DNA from: Treponema sp.
Lineage (GTDB): Bacteria; Spirochaetota; Spirochaetia; Treponematales; Breznakiellaceae
Direction: 5' to 3'
Assembly: GCA_031275035.1 (NCBI GenBank)
Contig: JAISPH010000194.1
Location: 1 to 16,024, forward strand
DNA length: 16,024 nucleotides
The position numbers and the translations under genes are program-made. The notes below the pieces were generated by a model. The model had not been told where the DNA came from and searched no databases. It worked only from the letters and a program-made list of their open reading frames with translations. This document shows, one piece after another, positions 1-8,600 of the stretch (position 1 is its first letter; each line of letters starts with the position of its first letter).

Positions 1-68
1 AAGCGGTGGGGGCCGTGGGCGCAGGCAAAATGGACGAGGCGGAACTTGCCGCCCTGGAAGAGGCATAG
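1..68 (+). pseudogene. Truncated ilvD duplicate (3' end of fragment)
   Basis: Bases 1-61 are identical to bases 616-676 inside the intact ilvD gene downstream. The copy is in the same reading frame: it encodes the stretch from about IlvD residue 162 to 182, then gives Glu-Ala and a TAG stop at 66-68, where the intact gene continues into its Cys-Pro-Gly-Cys cluster. The copy therefore ends just before the iron-sulfur cysteines and cannot encode a working dehydratase. The repeat reaches the window edge, so it very likely continues upstream. No silent differences over 61 bases suggest a recent duplication or gene conversion; an assembly artefact is also possible. Confidence 0.55.
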
Positions 69-80
69 CCATGGAAACCA

Positions 81-117
81 TACCCGGCGGCGCGGCCAGG
101 CATGCCGGTAATTTTTT
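81..117 (+). terminator. Terminator-like hairpin abutting the ilvD ribosome site
   Basis: The arms are TACCCGGC (81-88) and GCCGGTA (104-110), pairing with one bulged C. The loop is 15 nt, and ATTTTTT follows at 111-117. The T-run ends only 2 nt before the ilvD Shine-Dalgarno at 120-124. Either it ends the upstream fragment's transcript, or it is an attenuator that ilvD transcription must read through. A promoter after the hairpin would leave no room for an ordinary leader. Confidence 0.5.
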
Positions 118-119
118 AC

Positions 120-134
120 AGGAGCGTCAGTATG
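120..134 (+). promoter_or_regulatory. ilvD ribosome binding site that fixes the start
   Basis: AGGAG at 120-124 sits 7 nt before ATG 132-134. An in-frame ATG at 102 has no comparable site, lies inside the hairpin, and would add ten residues unlike the family. The start at 132 gives an N-terminus beginning Met-Arg-Ser-Asp, as is usual in IlvD. Confidence 0.8.
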
Positions 135-1790
135 CGCAGCGATTCCGTTAACAAGGGAACAGCCCGTTCACCTCACCGTTCTCTCTTTAAGGCCATGGGT
201 TTTATTGATGAAGAATTCAACCGGCCCCTCATAGGCATTGTATCGGCCAGGAGCGAAATCGTTCCGGGACATCTGCACCTGGATACCATCGCCAGGGCCG
301 CCGCCGACGGGGTACGTATGGCCGGGGGCGTACCGGTACAGTTTCCGGTTATCGGCGTATGCGACGGAATCGCCATGGGCCATGAGGGGATGCGTTATTC
401 CCTGGTTACCCGGGAGCTGATCGCCGATTCGATCGAATGTATGGTCATGGCCCATGGCTTTGATGCGGTAATCTATATACCCAACTGCGACAAGATTGTA
501 CCGGGGATGCTCATGGCCGCCGCCCGGCTTAATCTTCCCGGCGTCTTTATCTCCGGGGGGCCCATGCTTGCCGGCCGCCGCCGGGGCAGAACCCTGACCC
601 TGACCACCATGTTCGAAGCGGTGGGGGCCGTGGGCGCAGGCAAAATGGACGAGGCGGAACTTGCCGCCCTGGAAGATGCGGCGTGTCCGGGCTGCGGTTC
701 CTGTTCGGGGATGTTCACCGCGAATTCCATGAACTGCGTTACCGAAGCCCTGGGAATGGCTTTGCCGGGAAACGGTACCATCCCCGCGGTCATGGCGGAA
801 CGGCTGCGGCTGGCGAAAAAGACCGGTATCCTTGTTCTGGACATCCTGAAAAGGGATATACGTCCCCGGTCGATCATGACCGAAGCGGCCTTCAAAAACG
901 CCCTGGCCCTGGATATGGCCCTGGGCTGTTCCACCAACACGGCGCTCCACCTTCCCGCCGTTGCCCATGAGGCAGGGTTCAGGCTGGACCTGGAACTGCT
1001 CAACAGGATCAGCGCCGTAACCCCCAACCTCTGCAAGCTGGCTCCGGCGGGTCCCGACGCTATCGAAGATCTCCACGCCGCCGGCGGTATCCCGGCAGTA
1101 CTAAAGGAGCTTGCTAAAAAAAAGCTGATCAGCCTTGAGGCCCGGACGGTTTATGGTTCCCTCGCCGGCGCCCTTGAGGGGGCGGAAAACCTGAATCCGG
1201 CGATCATCCGGCCCGTCGAAAACCCCTATTCCGCCGCCGGCGGCCTGGCGGCCCTTCATGGCAATCTTGCCCCGGAGGGCTGCGTGGTTAAACGTAGCGC
1301 GGTGGACCCCGGTATGCTTAAGCACGAGGGGCCCGCCCGGATCTTTGACGCCGAAGAAGCCGCCTTCGACGCCATCATGGAGGGCCGTATTAAGGCCGGG
1401 GACGTCATTGTGATCCGTTACGAAGGGCCCCGGGGCGGTCCGGGAATGAAGGAAATGCTCGGCCCCACCGGCGCCCTGGCGGGAATGGGTCTGGACGATA
1501 AGGTAGCCCTGATCACCGACGGCCGTTTCTCCGGCGCCACCAAGGGGGCCGCCATCGGCCATGTATCCCCGGAAGCCGCCGAGGGGGGGCCCATCGGCCT
1601 CCTTGAGGAAGGGGATCGTATCGCCATCGACATTGAGGAAAGGTCCATCAATGTTAAGTTAAGCGAGGCCGAACTGGCCCGGCGGAGAGAGGGCTGGAAG
1701 CCCCCGCCCCCCAAGGTTAAGAGCGGCTACCTTGCCCGTTACGCCAGGCAGGTAAGTTCCGCCTCTACCGGAGCGATTTTCAGGGAATAA
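132..1790 (+). CDS. ilvD: Dihydroxy-acid dehydratase IlvD
   Basis: Cytoplasmic iron-sulfur enzyme that dehydrates 2,3-dihydroxyisovalerate and 2,3-dihydroxy-3-methylvalerate to the 2-keto acids that precede valine and isoleucine (and leucine). The product is 552 residues, normal for the family. Visible IlvD/EDD signatures are the N-terminal MRSD...PHRSL block, NCDKIVPGM with Cys119, the [18 protein letters not shown] block with Cys185, Cys188 and Cys191, [12 protein letters not shown], and the C-terminal [20 protein letters not shown] motif carrying the serine used as catalytic base in the family. A segment before the Cys cluster (about residues 150-182) is Arg/Gly- then Ala/Glu-rich, and its second half is the part duplicated at 1-61. 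ilvB follows after 138 nt on the same strand, so both probably serve one pathway. The hairpin just upstream may attenuate expression. Confidence 0.95.
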   Translation: MRSDSVNKGTARSPHRSLFKAMGFIDEEFNRPLIGIVSARSEIVPGHLHLDTIARAAADGVRMAGGVPVQFPVIGVCDGIAMGHEGMRYSLVTRELIADSIECMVMAHGFDAVIYIPNCDKIVPGMLMAAARLNLPGVFISGGPMLAGRRRGRTLTLTTMFEAVGAVGAGKMDEAELAALEDAACPGCGSCSGMFTANSMNCVTEALGMALPGNGTIPAVMAERLRLAKKTGILVLDILKRDIRPRSIMTEAAFKNALALDMALGCSTNTALHLPAVAHEAGFRLDLELLNRISAVTPNLCKLAPAGPDAIEDLHAAGGIPAVLKELAKKKLISLEARTVYGSLAGALEGAENLNPAIIRPVENPYSAAGGLAALHGNLAPEGCVVKRSAVDPGMLKHEGPARIFDAEEAAFDAIMEGRIKAGDVIVIRYEGPRGGPGMKEMLGPTGALAGMGLDDKVALITDGRFSGATKGAAIGHVSPEAAEGGPIGLLEEGDRIAIDIEERSINVKLSEAELARRREGWKPPPPKVKSGYLARYARQVSSASTGAIFRE

Positions 1791-1869
1791 CCCTCCCGCC
1801 GCAGGACAGGGTGCCCGGATTACAGGGGAAGTTTTCCTGATTCAGATATGCGGGGACTTTCCAATGGGG

Positions 1870-1896
1870 TTTTTCAAAATTTGATGTTTTGAAGAA
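1870..1896. promoter_or_regulatory. AT-rich inverted repeat upstream of ilvB
   Basis: TTCAAAA (1873-1879) and TTTTGAA (1887-1893) form a perfect 7-bp inverted repeat around TTTGATG. It can be extended outward by a G-T and two A-T pairs. It lies about 35 nt before the ilvB start in an AT-rich patch of an otherwise GC-rich gap. It may be an operator or a weak hairpin; no protein can be assigned to it. Confidence 0.3.
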
Positions 1897-1928
1897 ACCT
1901 CCGATTACAATTTTTATGGAGTATATCA

Positions 1929-3716
1929 ATGCAGTATACCGGCGCAAGAATCCTCATCGAAGCTCTGATTGAACAGAAGGTGGATACCATATTCGGCTAT
2001 CCCGGAGGGCAGGTCTTGTTTATCTATGATGAATTATACAAACACAGGGACCGGATTAGGCACATTCTGGTAAGCCACGAACAGCACGCCGCCCACGCCG
2101 CCGATGGTTACGCCCGTTCCACTGGCAAGGTGGGGGTATGTCTGGCCACCTCCGGCCCCGGGGCAACCAACCTGGTTACGGGGATCGCCGCCGCATACAT
2201 GGATTCGTCCCCGCTGGTGGCGATTACCGGAAATGTTACCATTCCGCTTCTGGGAAAGGACAGTTTTCAGGAAGTGGACATCGCCGGCATTACCATGCCC
2301 ATCGTTAAGCACAACTGGATCGTCAAGGATGTAAATGAGCTGGCGGAGGTGATCCGGGAAGCTTTCGTCGTCGCCCGGTCGGGGCGACCCGGCCCGGTGC
2401 TCATCGACATCCCCAAGGACATCACCGCCCACCTGGGCGAATGGGTGCCATGGAACGGAGCCTCCCGGAAAACGGGCCGGGGCAGAAACACCGCGGGCCT
2501 TTCCTCAAAAGCCGCCGCCGTCAGCGCGGAAACCGGCGTTTCGGTCCTGGGCGCCCGGGCCCGGCGTCTTGAGGAACGGAACAGGCGGGCTACTTTTACC
2601 GGCGCGGACATAAGCCGGGCGGCGGAACTGCTGTCAACAGCCAGGCGGCCCATCCTCTATGCGGGAGGCGGGGTTATCTCCGCCGGAGCCGGCGGTGAGC
2701 TTATCCGGCTGGCGGAACGGCTCAATGCGCCGGTCGCTTTAAGCCTCATGGGTATCGGAGCGGTTCCCAGGGAGCACCGGCTCTGTACCGGGCTCATCGG
2801 CATGCACGGTACGGTAGCCTCCAACAAGGCGGTACAAAAGGCGGATCTGCTGGCGGCCGTCGGCGCCCGTTTCTCCGACCGGGTTACCAGCAGGGCGGAT
2901 ATATTCGCCAAAGACGCCAGGGTGCTTCACTTCGACATTGATCCTGCGGAGATCAACAAGAATATTCGAACCGACGCCTGGGTGGTGGGGGACCTGAAAG
3001 AGACCCTCGCCGGAGTTCTGGAAAAACTTCCCCAAAAGATCGAAACCCAATGGAACGGAGAAATTGAAAAATGGAAAAAGGAGATCCCCAGGGCCCATCA
3101 TCATGGGGTCCGCAGGAATGCCCTGCATCCCCGCTTTATTATTGAAGAAACCGCCCGGCGGCTGGGTTCCGAAGCCATTGTGGTAACCGATGTGGGACAG
3201 CATCAGATGTGGACCGCTCAGTTCTATCCCTTTACCCGGACCCGGTCCTTCATCACCTCCGGCGGTTTAGGCGCTATGGGTTTCGGCCTTGGGGCTGCGG
3301 CGGGCGCCAAGATTGGAAACCCCAAACGGCCGGTGGCGCTTTTTACCGGAGACGGTTCCTTCAGGATGAACTGCGCCGAACTGGCCACCCTTAACAGTTA
3401 CGGCATTCCCCTGCTCATTGTGATCTTCAACAACCATGTCCTGGGTATGGTCAGGCAATGGCAGAATCTCTTCTATGAAGAACGGTATTCCGAGACCACC
3501 CTGGACCGTCCGCCGGATTTTGTAAAACTTGCCGAAGCTTACGGCATCAAAGGATGCCGGGCCGAAAATGACGCTTCCTTTTCCAAGGCCCTTGATGCGG
3601 CCCTGCAGGACATGGCCGGGGGCAGGGCGGTCCTCATTGAAGCCCAGCTTGACCGGGACGAAATGGTCCTCCCCATGGTTCCCGGGGGTAAACCCATTGA
3701 TGAGCAGATCCTGTAG
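1929..3716 (+). CDS. ilvB: Acetolactate synthase large (catalytic) subunit
   Basis: Thiamine-diphosphate enzyme that condenses two pyruvates to acetolactate, or pyruvate with 2-ketobutyrate to acetohydroxybutyrate: the first common step of branched-chain amino acid synthesis. The 595 residues show the N-terminal TPP-pyrimidine domain with catalytic Glu51 in SHEQHAAHAADGYA, a central FAD/DHAP-fold domain starting near residue 225 (ILYAGGGVISAGA), and the C-terminal TPP-Mg motif from GDG at 474-476 to Asn501-Asn502. VRQWQ with Trp511 is typical of true acetohydroxyacid synthase rather than pyruvate oxidase. Start ATG 1929 has GGAG at 1918-1921. An Arg/Ala/Gly-rich linker of about 50 residues (roughly 170-222) between domains 1 and 2 is longer than I would expect. 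No regulatory small subunit (ilvN) follows; it must be elsewhere or absent. Confidence 0.93.
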   Translation: MQYTGARILIEALIEQKVDTIFGYPGGQVLFIYDELYKHRDRIRHILVSHEQHAAHAADGYARSTGKVGVCLATSGPGATNLVTGIAAAYMDSSPLVAITGNVTIPLLGKDSFQEVDIAGITMPIVKHNWIVKDVNELAEVIREAFVVARSGRPGPVLIDIPKDITAHLGEWVPWNGASRKTGRGRNTAGLSSKAAAVSAETGVSVLGARARRLEERNRRATFTGADISRAAELLSTARRPILYAGGGVISAGAGGELIRLAERLNAPVALSLMGIGAVPREHRLCTGLIGMHGTVASNKAVQKADLLAAVGARFSDRVTSRADIFAKDARVLHFDIDPAEINKNIRTDAWVVGDLKETLAGVLEKLPQKIETQWNGEIEKWKKEIPRAHHHGVRRNALHPRFIIEETARRLGSEAIVVTDVGQHQMWTAQFYPFTRTRSFITSGGLGAMGFGLGAAAGAKIGNPKRPVALFTGDGSFRMNCAELATLNSYGIPLLIVIFNNHVLGMVRQWQNLFYEERYSETTLDRPPDFVKLAEAYGIKGCRAENDASFSKALDAALQDMAGGRAVLIEAQLDRDEMVLPMVPGGKPIDEQIL

Positions 3717-3724
3717 GCCGGGCC

Positions 3725-3748
3725 GCGGGGATGGACCCCGTTCCCCGC
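3725..3748. terminator. GC-rich hairpin after ilvB
   Basis: GCGGGGA (3725-3731) and TCCCCGC (3742-3748) pair perfectly around a 10-nt loop, starting 9 nt after the ilvB stop. No T-run follows, so it may be a weak or factor-assisted terminator or just an mRNA-protecting stem. A GGACCCC/GGGGTCC pairing with bases near 3771-3777 competes with it. Confidence 0.35.
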
Positions 3749-3817
3749 AATGAAGTATGCTTGTCATGCAGGGGTCCGCGGGCGGCGGCCAATGAAGATA
3801 CCCCGGAGTATGGATTT

Positions 3818-3851
3818 CCGCCTTCCAATCGGCCAACCTGCCGGAAGGCGG
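3818..3851. repeat. Inverted repeat, 9-bp arms, ilvB-DUF1361 gap
   Basis: CCGCCTTCC (3818-3826) and GGAAGGCGG (3843-3851) are perfect arms around 16 nt. The 162-nt gap holds this and the hairpin at 3725 and no gene I can support. The core CCGCCTT/AAGGCGG recurs in a hairpin at 9512-9527, and a relative (CCCGCC/GGCGGG) lies inside the next gene at 4198, hinting at a dispersed palindrome type. Confidence 0.4.
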
Positions 3852-3878
3852 GTCAGCCCCTGCTGTGAATGAAGGCTT

Positions 3879-4703
3879 ATGTTTACATTAATAAAGCATA
3901 TACCCGGTAAAAATCCCAACGCCCGCCGCCTGCGGGAAGCCCTGTTTATGGCGGCCCTGTCTTTTTTTTGTTTCTGCATGTCTATTTTCAGATGGCTCTA
4001 TACCGGCGCCGGGAATTTCCTTTTTCTGAACTGGAATCTCTTCCTGGCCTTTATCCCCTGGGCCTTAACCAGCCTTGCCGCCTTTAAATCCCCGGATCAA
4101 AAACCAAAAAGCGGCGGCCCCGGTACGGAAGCCGAACCAGGGGTCCGGCGGGAGATTAAACCTCCGCCGAAAATTAACGGCCCCGCCCCGAAGTTCCCCC
4201 GCCGAAAGGCGGGCTTTTGGGCGGCAAGCCCTTCGGAGCGGATAAAAACCATCCTGTTGGTGATCTGCTGGCTGCTTTTTTTCCCCAATGCGCCCTACAT
4301 CCTGACGGATCTTCTCTATTTAAGACTTAAAACAAATATGCCCGTCTGGTACGATCTGCTGCTGATCCTCTCCTTCGCCTGGACCGGACTGCTTTTTGGT
4401 TTTTTAAGTTTATGGAATATCGAAAAAATACTCAGCCGTTTTTTTAGGCCCCTCCATACGACAATCATATCTACGGTCTTTCTGTTCATCGGCAGTTTCG
4501 GCATCTATATAGGAAGATACCTCAGGTGGAACAGCTGGGATGTGATAACCGAACCCCTGGGACTGATGTACGATATCGGCTACCGTTTTATCAATCCCCA
4601 TGAACATCCGGGAACCTGGGGCATGACCATCTTTATGGGGCTCTTTCTGAACATGCTCTACTGGTCATTCCGTTTTATACGGAAAAGGGATAATCCCCTG
4701 TGA
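3879..4703 (+). CDS. DUF1361 family multi-pass membrane protein
   Basis: Predicted inner-membrane protein of 274 residues and unknown function. Family marks of DUF1361 are FLNWNLFLAFIPW (residues 48-61), WLLFFPNAPYILTDLLYL (131-148), WYDLLLILSFAWTGLLFG (157-174) and SFGIYIGRYLRWNSWDV (206-222). I count about six membrane segments, near 20-38, 48-68, 123-140, 158-178, 195-212 and 248-266. Residues about 70-122, between segments 2 and 3, form a hydrophilic Pro/Gly/Lys/Arg-rich loop that looks longer than usual for the family and carries a strong DNA palindrome at 4198-4213. The ribosome site is poor (GAAGG at 3871-3875, 3 nt from the ATG), so expression may be low or the start slightly different. 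The stop overlaps the start of the next gene by 4 nt. Confidence 0.85.
   Translation: MFTLIKHIPGKNPNARRLREALFMAALSFFCFCMSIFRWLYTGAGNFLFLNWNLFLAFIPWALTSLAAFKSPDQKPKSGGPGTEAEPGVRREIKPPPKINGPAPKFPRRKAGFWAASPSERIKTILLVICWLLFFPNAPYILTDLLYLRLKTNMPVWYDLLLILSFAWTGLLFGFLSLWNIEKILSRFFRPLHTTIISTVFLFIGSFGIYIGRYLRWNSWDVITEPLGLMYDIGYRFINPHEHPGTWGMTIFMGLFLNMLYWSFRFIRKRDNPL
4198..4218 (+). other. Terminator-shaped hairpin inside the DUF1361 gene
   Basis: CCCGCC (4198-4203), GAAA loop and GGCGGG (4208-4213) followed by CTTTT (4214-4218). A perfect 6-bp GC stem with a GNRA loop would be stable in RNA. It lies in the part of the gene coding the extra hydrophilic loop (about residues 107-113), not in a conserved domain. 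The T-run is short, so real termination is doubtful. Confidence 0.45.
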
Positions 4704-5536
4704 AACCCATCGCCGGCATGACCCCGGAAGAGGCGGCGGGGGTCCGTTTTGTCCTTATGGATATTGACGACACCATCACCAGGGAAGGCAAGCTGCCGGC
4801 CTCGTCCTATGGGGCGTTGTGGAAACTAAAAGAGGCGGGGCTGGCGGTCATTCCCGTAACCGGGAGGCCCGCAGGCTGGTGCGATCTTATCGCCCGGGAA
4901 TGGCCCGTGGACGGCGTGGTGGGGGAAAACGGCGCCCTGGTGTTTTGGGAGGAGGCGCGGGCCGAAACGGACAGGCTGCCGGCGCTCAAAGCGGAGTATC
5001 ATCCCGAAGGGGTACGGAACGATCATCCGGCGCTGGCGCGGATCAGGGAACGGGCCCTGGCGGAAGTGCCGGGACTTAGGATTGCCAAGGATCAGTTTGC
5101 CCGGCTCTTCGATCTGGCCCTGGATTTCGCCGAAGAGGATCCGGTTCTGCCCCTGGAAGCGGCGGAACGGGTCCGGGTCATCGCCGAAGAAGAGGGAGCA
5201 ATGGCGAAGATCTCATCAATTCATGTAAATGTCTGGATGGGCAGATACGATAAGCTTTCCATGACGGAACATTTTCTTGCCGGCCGCTTCGGCTGGAAAA
5301 GCGGCCCCGCGGGAGACCGGGAAGTGGTCTTTGTAGGGGATTCTCCCAACGACGAACCTATGTTCGCCCGCTTTCCCCTCTCCTGCGGCGTGGCGAATAT
5401 ACGCCGTTACGGCGGGCTCATAAAAAACCTGCCCGGCTTTGCCGCTTCCAAAGAGTGCGGGGAAGGCTTTGCCGAAATTGCCGGGACCATACTGGCAAAA
5501 CGCGCCGCGGCCGGCCAAAGACGGGAATCGCCTTGA
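4700..5536 (+). CDS. HAD superfamily (type IIB) hydrolase/phosphatase
   Basis: Probable Mg-dependent phosphatase of sugar phosphates or similar small molecules; the substrate cannot be read from the sequence. The 278 residues carry the four HAD motifs: I, DIDDT with nucleophile Asp21 and Asp23; II, Thr54 in VTGRP; III, Lys185; IV, GDSPNDE with Asp214 and Asp218. The long stretch between motifs II and III (about 80-180) fits a C2 cap, hence type IIB, the group with Cof-like, phosphoglycolate and mannosyl-3-phosphoglycerate phosphatases. The start shown is GTG 4700, overlapping the stop of the membrane gene (GTGA), with AAGGG at 4685-4689. ATG 4718 is an alternative that shortens it by six residues. 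The overlap implies translational coupling. The stop codon lies inside the -35 region of the nrdJ promoter. Confidence 0.85.
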   Translation: MKPIAGMTPEEAAGVRFVLMDIDDTITREGKLPASSYGALWKLKEAGLAVIPVTGRPAGWCDLIAREWPVDGVVGENGALVFWEEARAETDRLPALKAEYHPEGVRNDHPALARIRERALAEVPGLRIAKDQFARLFDLALDFAEEDPVLPLEAAERVRVIAEEEGAMAKISSIHVNVWMGRYDKLSMTEHFLAGRFGWKSGPAGDREVVFVGDSPNDEPMFARFPLSCGVANIRRYGGLIKNLPGFAASKECGEGFAEIAGTILAKRAAAGQRRESP

Positions 5537-5561
5537 TCCACCCCTCTATATGGGGTATGAT
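5533..5561 (+). promoter_or_regulatory. Predicted sigma-70-type promoter for nrdJ
   Basis: TTGATC (5533-5538), 17-nt spacer, TATGAT (5556-5561), about 65 nt before the nrdJ start. It overlaps the last codons of the HAD gene, so nrdJ can be expressed on its own. It was read by eye against the consensus. Confidence 0.5.
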
Positions 5562-5588
5562 TAAAAGACCAGCGCTACCTATACGGTA
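5540..5588. promoter_or_regulatory. Two short palindromes over the nrdJ promoter
   Basis: ACCCC (5540-5544) and GGGGT (5552-5556) flank TCTATAT within the promoter spacer. TACC (5576-5579) and GGTA (5585-5588) flank TATAC. The centres are about 34 nt apart, and the general shape (paired palindromes with a TATA-like centre at a ribonucleotide reductase promoter) resembles NrdR boxes, though the match to their consensus is weak. Confidence 0.25.
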
Positions 5589-5626
5589 ATCGTTACATTT
5601 CTATCTATCAAAAAAAGGAAAAGACG

Positions 5627-8600
5627 ATGAAGATTCAACGTCTGTTTACGGACCCCCTGTCCGGGCCCTATAAAGGGATTGTCTTTGAAAAGCGAAAAAG
5701 TGAAATCCGCAACCCCGACGGGAAAGCAATTTTTCAGGAAGAAACGGTAATTGTTCCTTCATTTTGGAGCCAAATCGCTGCGGATATCATTGCCCAGAAG
5801 TACTTTCGCAAGGCCGGGGTGCCTGTGGACAAGATATACGCCTGGAAGGAATGGGGCCTCCCCAGGGAACATGCAGGCGGCGATCTTTCCGGCGGGATGG
5901 AAGCCGCCGGGGGGAAGCGGAGCCGCGCCAGGGACCCCGGAGAGACCCTGCCCGAAGACGGGGCGGAGCACGACGCCCGCCAGGTTTTTCACCGGCTGGC
6001 CTATACCTGGATGGACTGGGGCCGGCGAAATGGCTATTTCGACGCCGAAGAGGATCAGCGGGCTTTTTATGACGAAACCTGCCGCATGCTGGCCTGTCAG
6101 ATGGCCGCCCCCAACAGCCCCCAATGGTTCAACACCGGGCTCTATGCGGTCTACGGCATAGACGGCCCCGCCCAGGGACACTATTACTTCGACCCCGCCG
6201 GGGGAACGCTGAAAAAATCCGGCAGCGCCTACAAGCGGCCCCAGCCCCACGCCTGTTTCATCCTCTCCGTCGAGGACGATCTGGTAAACGAAGGGGGGAT
6301 CATGGATCTGGTTACCCGGGAAGCCCGGCTTTTTAAGTACGGTTCCGGGACGGGATCCAACTTTTCCCGTCTCCGGGCGGCTGATGAAAAGCTCTCCGGG
6401 GGCGGGGTCTCGTCGGGGCTGCTTTCCTTTCTTAAAATCGGGGACCGGTCCGCCGCGGCGATAAAATCCGGCGGGACCACCCGGCGGGCGGCGAAGATGG
6501 TAACCCTCGATGCGGATCATCCCGATGTGGAAAAGTACATCGATTGGAAGGCCGGAGAAGAGCATAAAGTAGCTTCCATGGTAACCGGTTCCGCCATTGT
6601 CAAAAAACACCTGGATGCAATCAAAAAGGCTCTGACGAATTTCCGCGGTCCCGATACGGATAAATTCAACGCCGAAAAAAACCATGAACTGGCGGGGGTC
6701 CTTCGAAGCGCCCTGGGGGACAAGATCCCTCCGGCCTACCTCTACCAGCTTCTCCGGAGGCTGGAACATGGAGACGAGGGGGTGGACCCGGCGGTCTTTA
6801 CCACCGCCTGGGACGACGAGGCTTACAATACCATATCGGGCCAGTCTTCCAACAACAGCCTCCGGGTAAGCGATGATTTTATGCGGGCCGTTCTGAACGA
6901 CGGGGAATGGATCCTCACCAGCAGGGTAGAGGGAAAGCATGAAAAGACCCTTAAAGCCCGGGACCTTTGGACCAGGATAGCCCGTTCCGCTTGGCAGTGC
7001 GCGGACCCGGGACTCCAGTACCACACCACCATCAACGACTGGCATACCTGTCCCGAGGGGGGGGAGATCCGGGCTTCCAATCCCTGTTCGGAATATATGT
7101 TTCTGGACGATACGGCCTGCAACCTGGCTTCCATCAACCTGGCGGCGCTCTATGACCGGAAAAAGAAAAATTTCAATGTTGAAGCCTACCTTCACGCCAT
7201 AAGGATCTGGACCGCCATTCTGGAAATCTCCGTGGTCATGGCCCAGTTCCCCTCCCCCCGGATTGCCCAGCTTTCCTATGAATACCGGACCCTGGGACTG
7301 GGATATGCAAACCTGGGAAGTCTCCTTATGGTTATGGGATTGGCCTACGATTCTGAAGAAGGCCGGGCTGTGGCGGGGGCCCTTTCGGGAATCCTCTCCG
7401 GGGAAGCCTATGCCCAATCCGCCCGGCTGGCGGCGGAGATGGGCCCCTTCCTGCACTATGAAAAAAATAAACAGCACATGCTCCGGGTCATCCGCAACCA
7501 CCGGCGGGCCTGTTACAATGCTCCTGCGGCGGAATACGAAAAGATCCACACCCCTCCCAAGGGGATCAATCCCGCTTTCTGCCCCGGCTATCTGCTGGAC
7601 GCCGCCAGGGCGTCCTGGGACCGGGCCCTGGAACTGGGAAATGCCCATGGTTACCGGAACGCCCAGGTAAGCGCCGTTGCCCCCACGGGGACCATCGGCC
7701 TTTTGATGGACTGCGATACTACCGGGGTGGAGCCCGACTTTGCCCTGGTCAAATTCAAGAAACTGGCCGGAGGGGGTTATTTCAAAATCATCAACCAGTC
7801 GGTGCCGCCGGCCCTGGAAAACCTGGGGTATACGCCGGAGGAAATCGAGACGATCATCGCCTATGCTACAGGATGGAAGACTTTTGCGGGAAACGCCGGG
7901 CTTAACCCCATTAACACCGAAGCGTTGAAAGCCAAGGGCTTTACCACAGAGGCCCTCGCTGCGGCGGAAGAAGCTGTTAAGACCAGCCTCAGCCTGGAGG
8001 GGGTTTTTAACCCCTGGATTCTGGGGAAACAATTCGTAGAAGAAACCCTCAAGGTTCCCGAGGCGACCTGGTCCCTGCCGGGTTTCAATCTGCTGAAACA
8101 CCTTGGTTTTACCGGCGGCGATATCGAAGCCGCCGAACTCTATGCCTGTGGCGCCATGGGCCTTGAGGGGGCCCCCTGCTTAAAGAAGGAGCACCTTCCG
8201 GTTTTTGATACCGCCACCCCCTCGGGAAAGAACGGCCGCCGGTCCATCGCCTGGACCGCCCATATCGGCATGATGGCGGCGGTACAGCCCTTCATCTCGG
8301 GGGCCATCTCCAAGACCATCAACATGCCCAATGGGGCGGATTATGAAGATGTGAAGGGCGCCTATATGAATTCCTGGAGGAGCGCCCTGAAGGCGGTTGC
8401 CCTCTACCGGGACGGCTCCAAATTATCCCAGCCCCTTTCCTCCTTCGCCCCCGGAACGGACCCCCTGGCGGATACCATCCTGCGGGCCGCCCAGGACATA
8501 GACGTTCCGGTCCGGCATGACCGGCGGCAGGCCGATGTCCGGGGACTCCGGCGGCCCCTGCCCAACCGCCGGACCGGCTATACGCAGAAGGCAAAAATCG

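Noticed and set aside
102..131. Longer ilvD start at ATG 102
   Set aside because: It lies inside the terminator-like hairpin, has no ribosome site, and adds residues not typical of the family; ATG 132 has AGGAG at the right distance.
5537..5626. A cobalamin riboswitch before the B12-dependent reductase
   Set aside because: The leader is only about 60-90 nt and lacks the conserved B12-box sequence, so there is no room or motif for one.
5759..8101. A 780-codon open frame on the minus strand opposite nrdJ
   Set aside because: Same cause; it fully overlaps conserved ribonucleotide reductase motifs and has no recognisable motif of its own.
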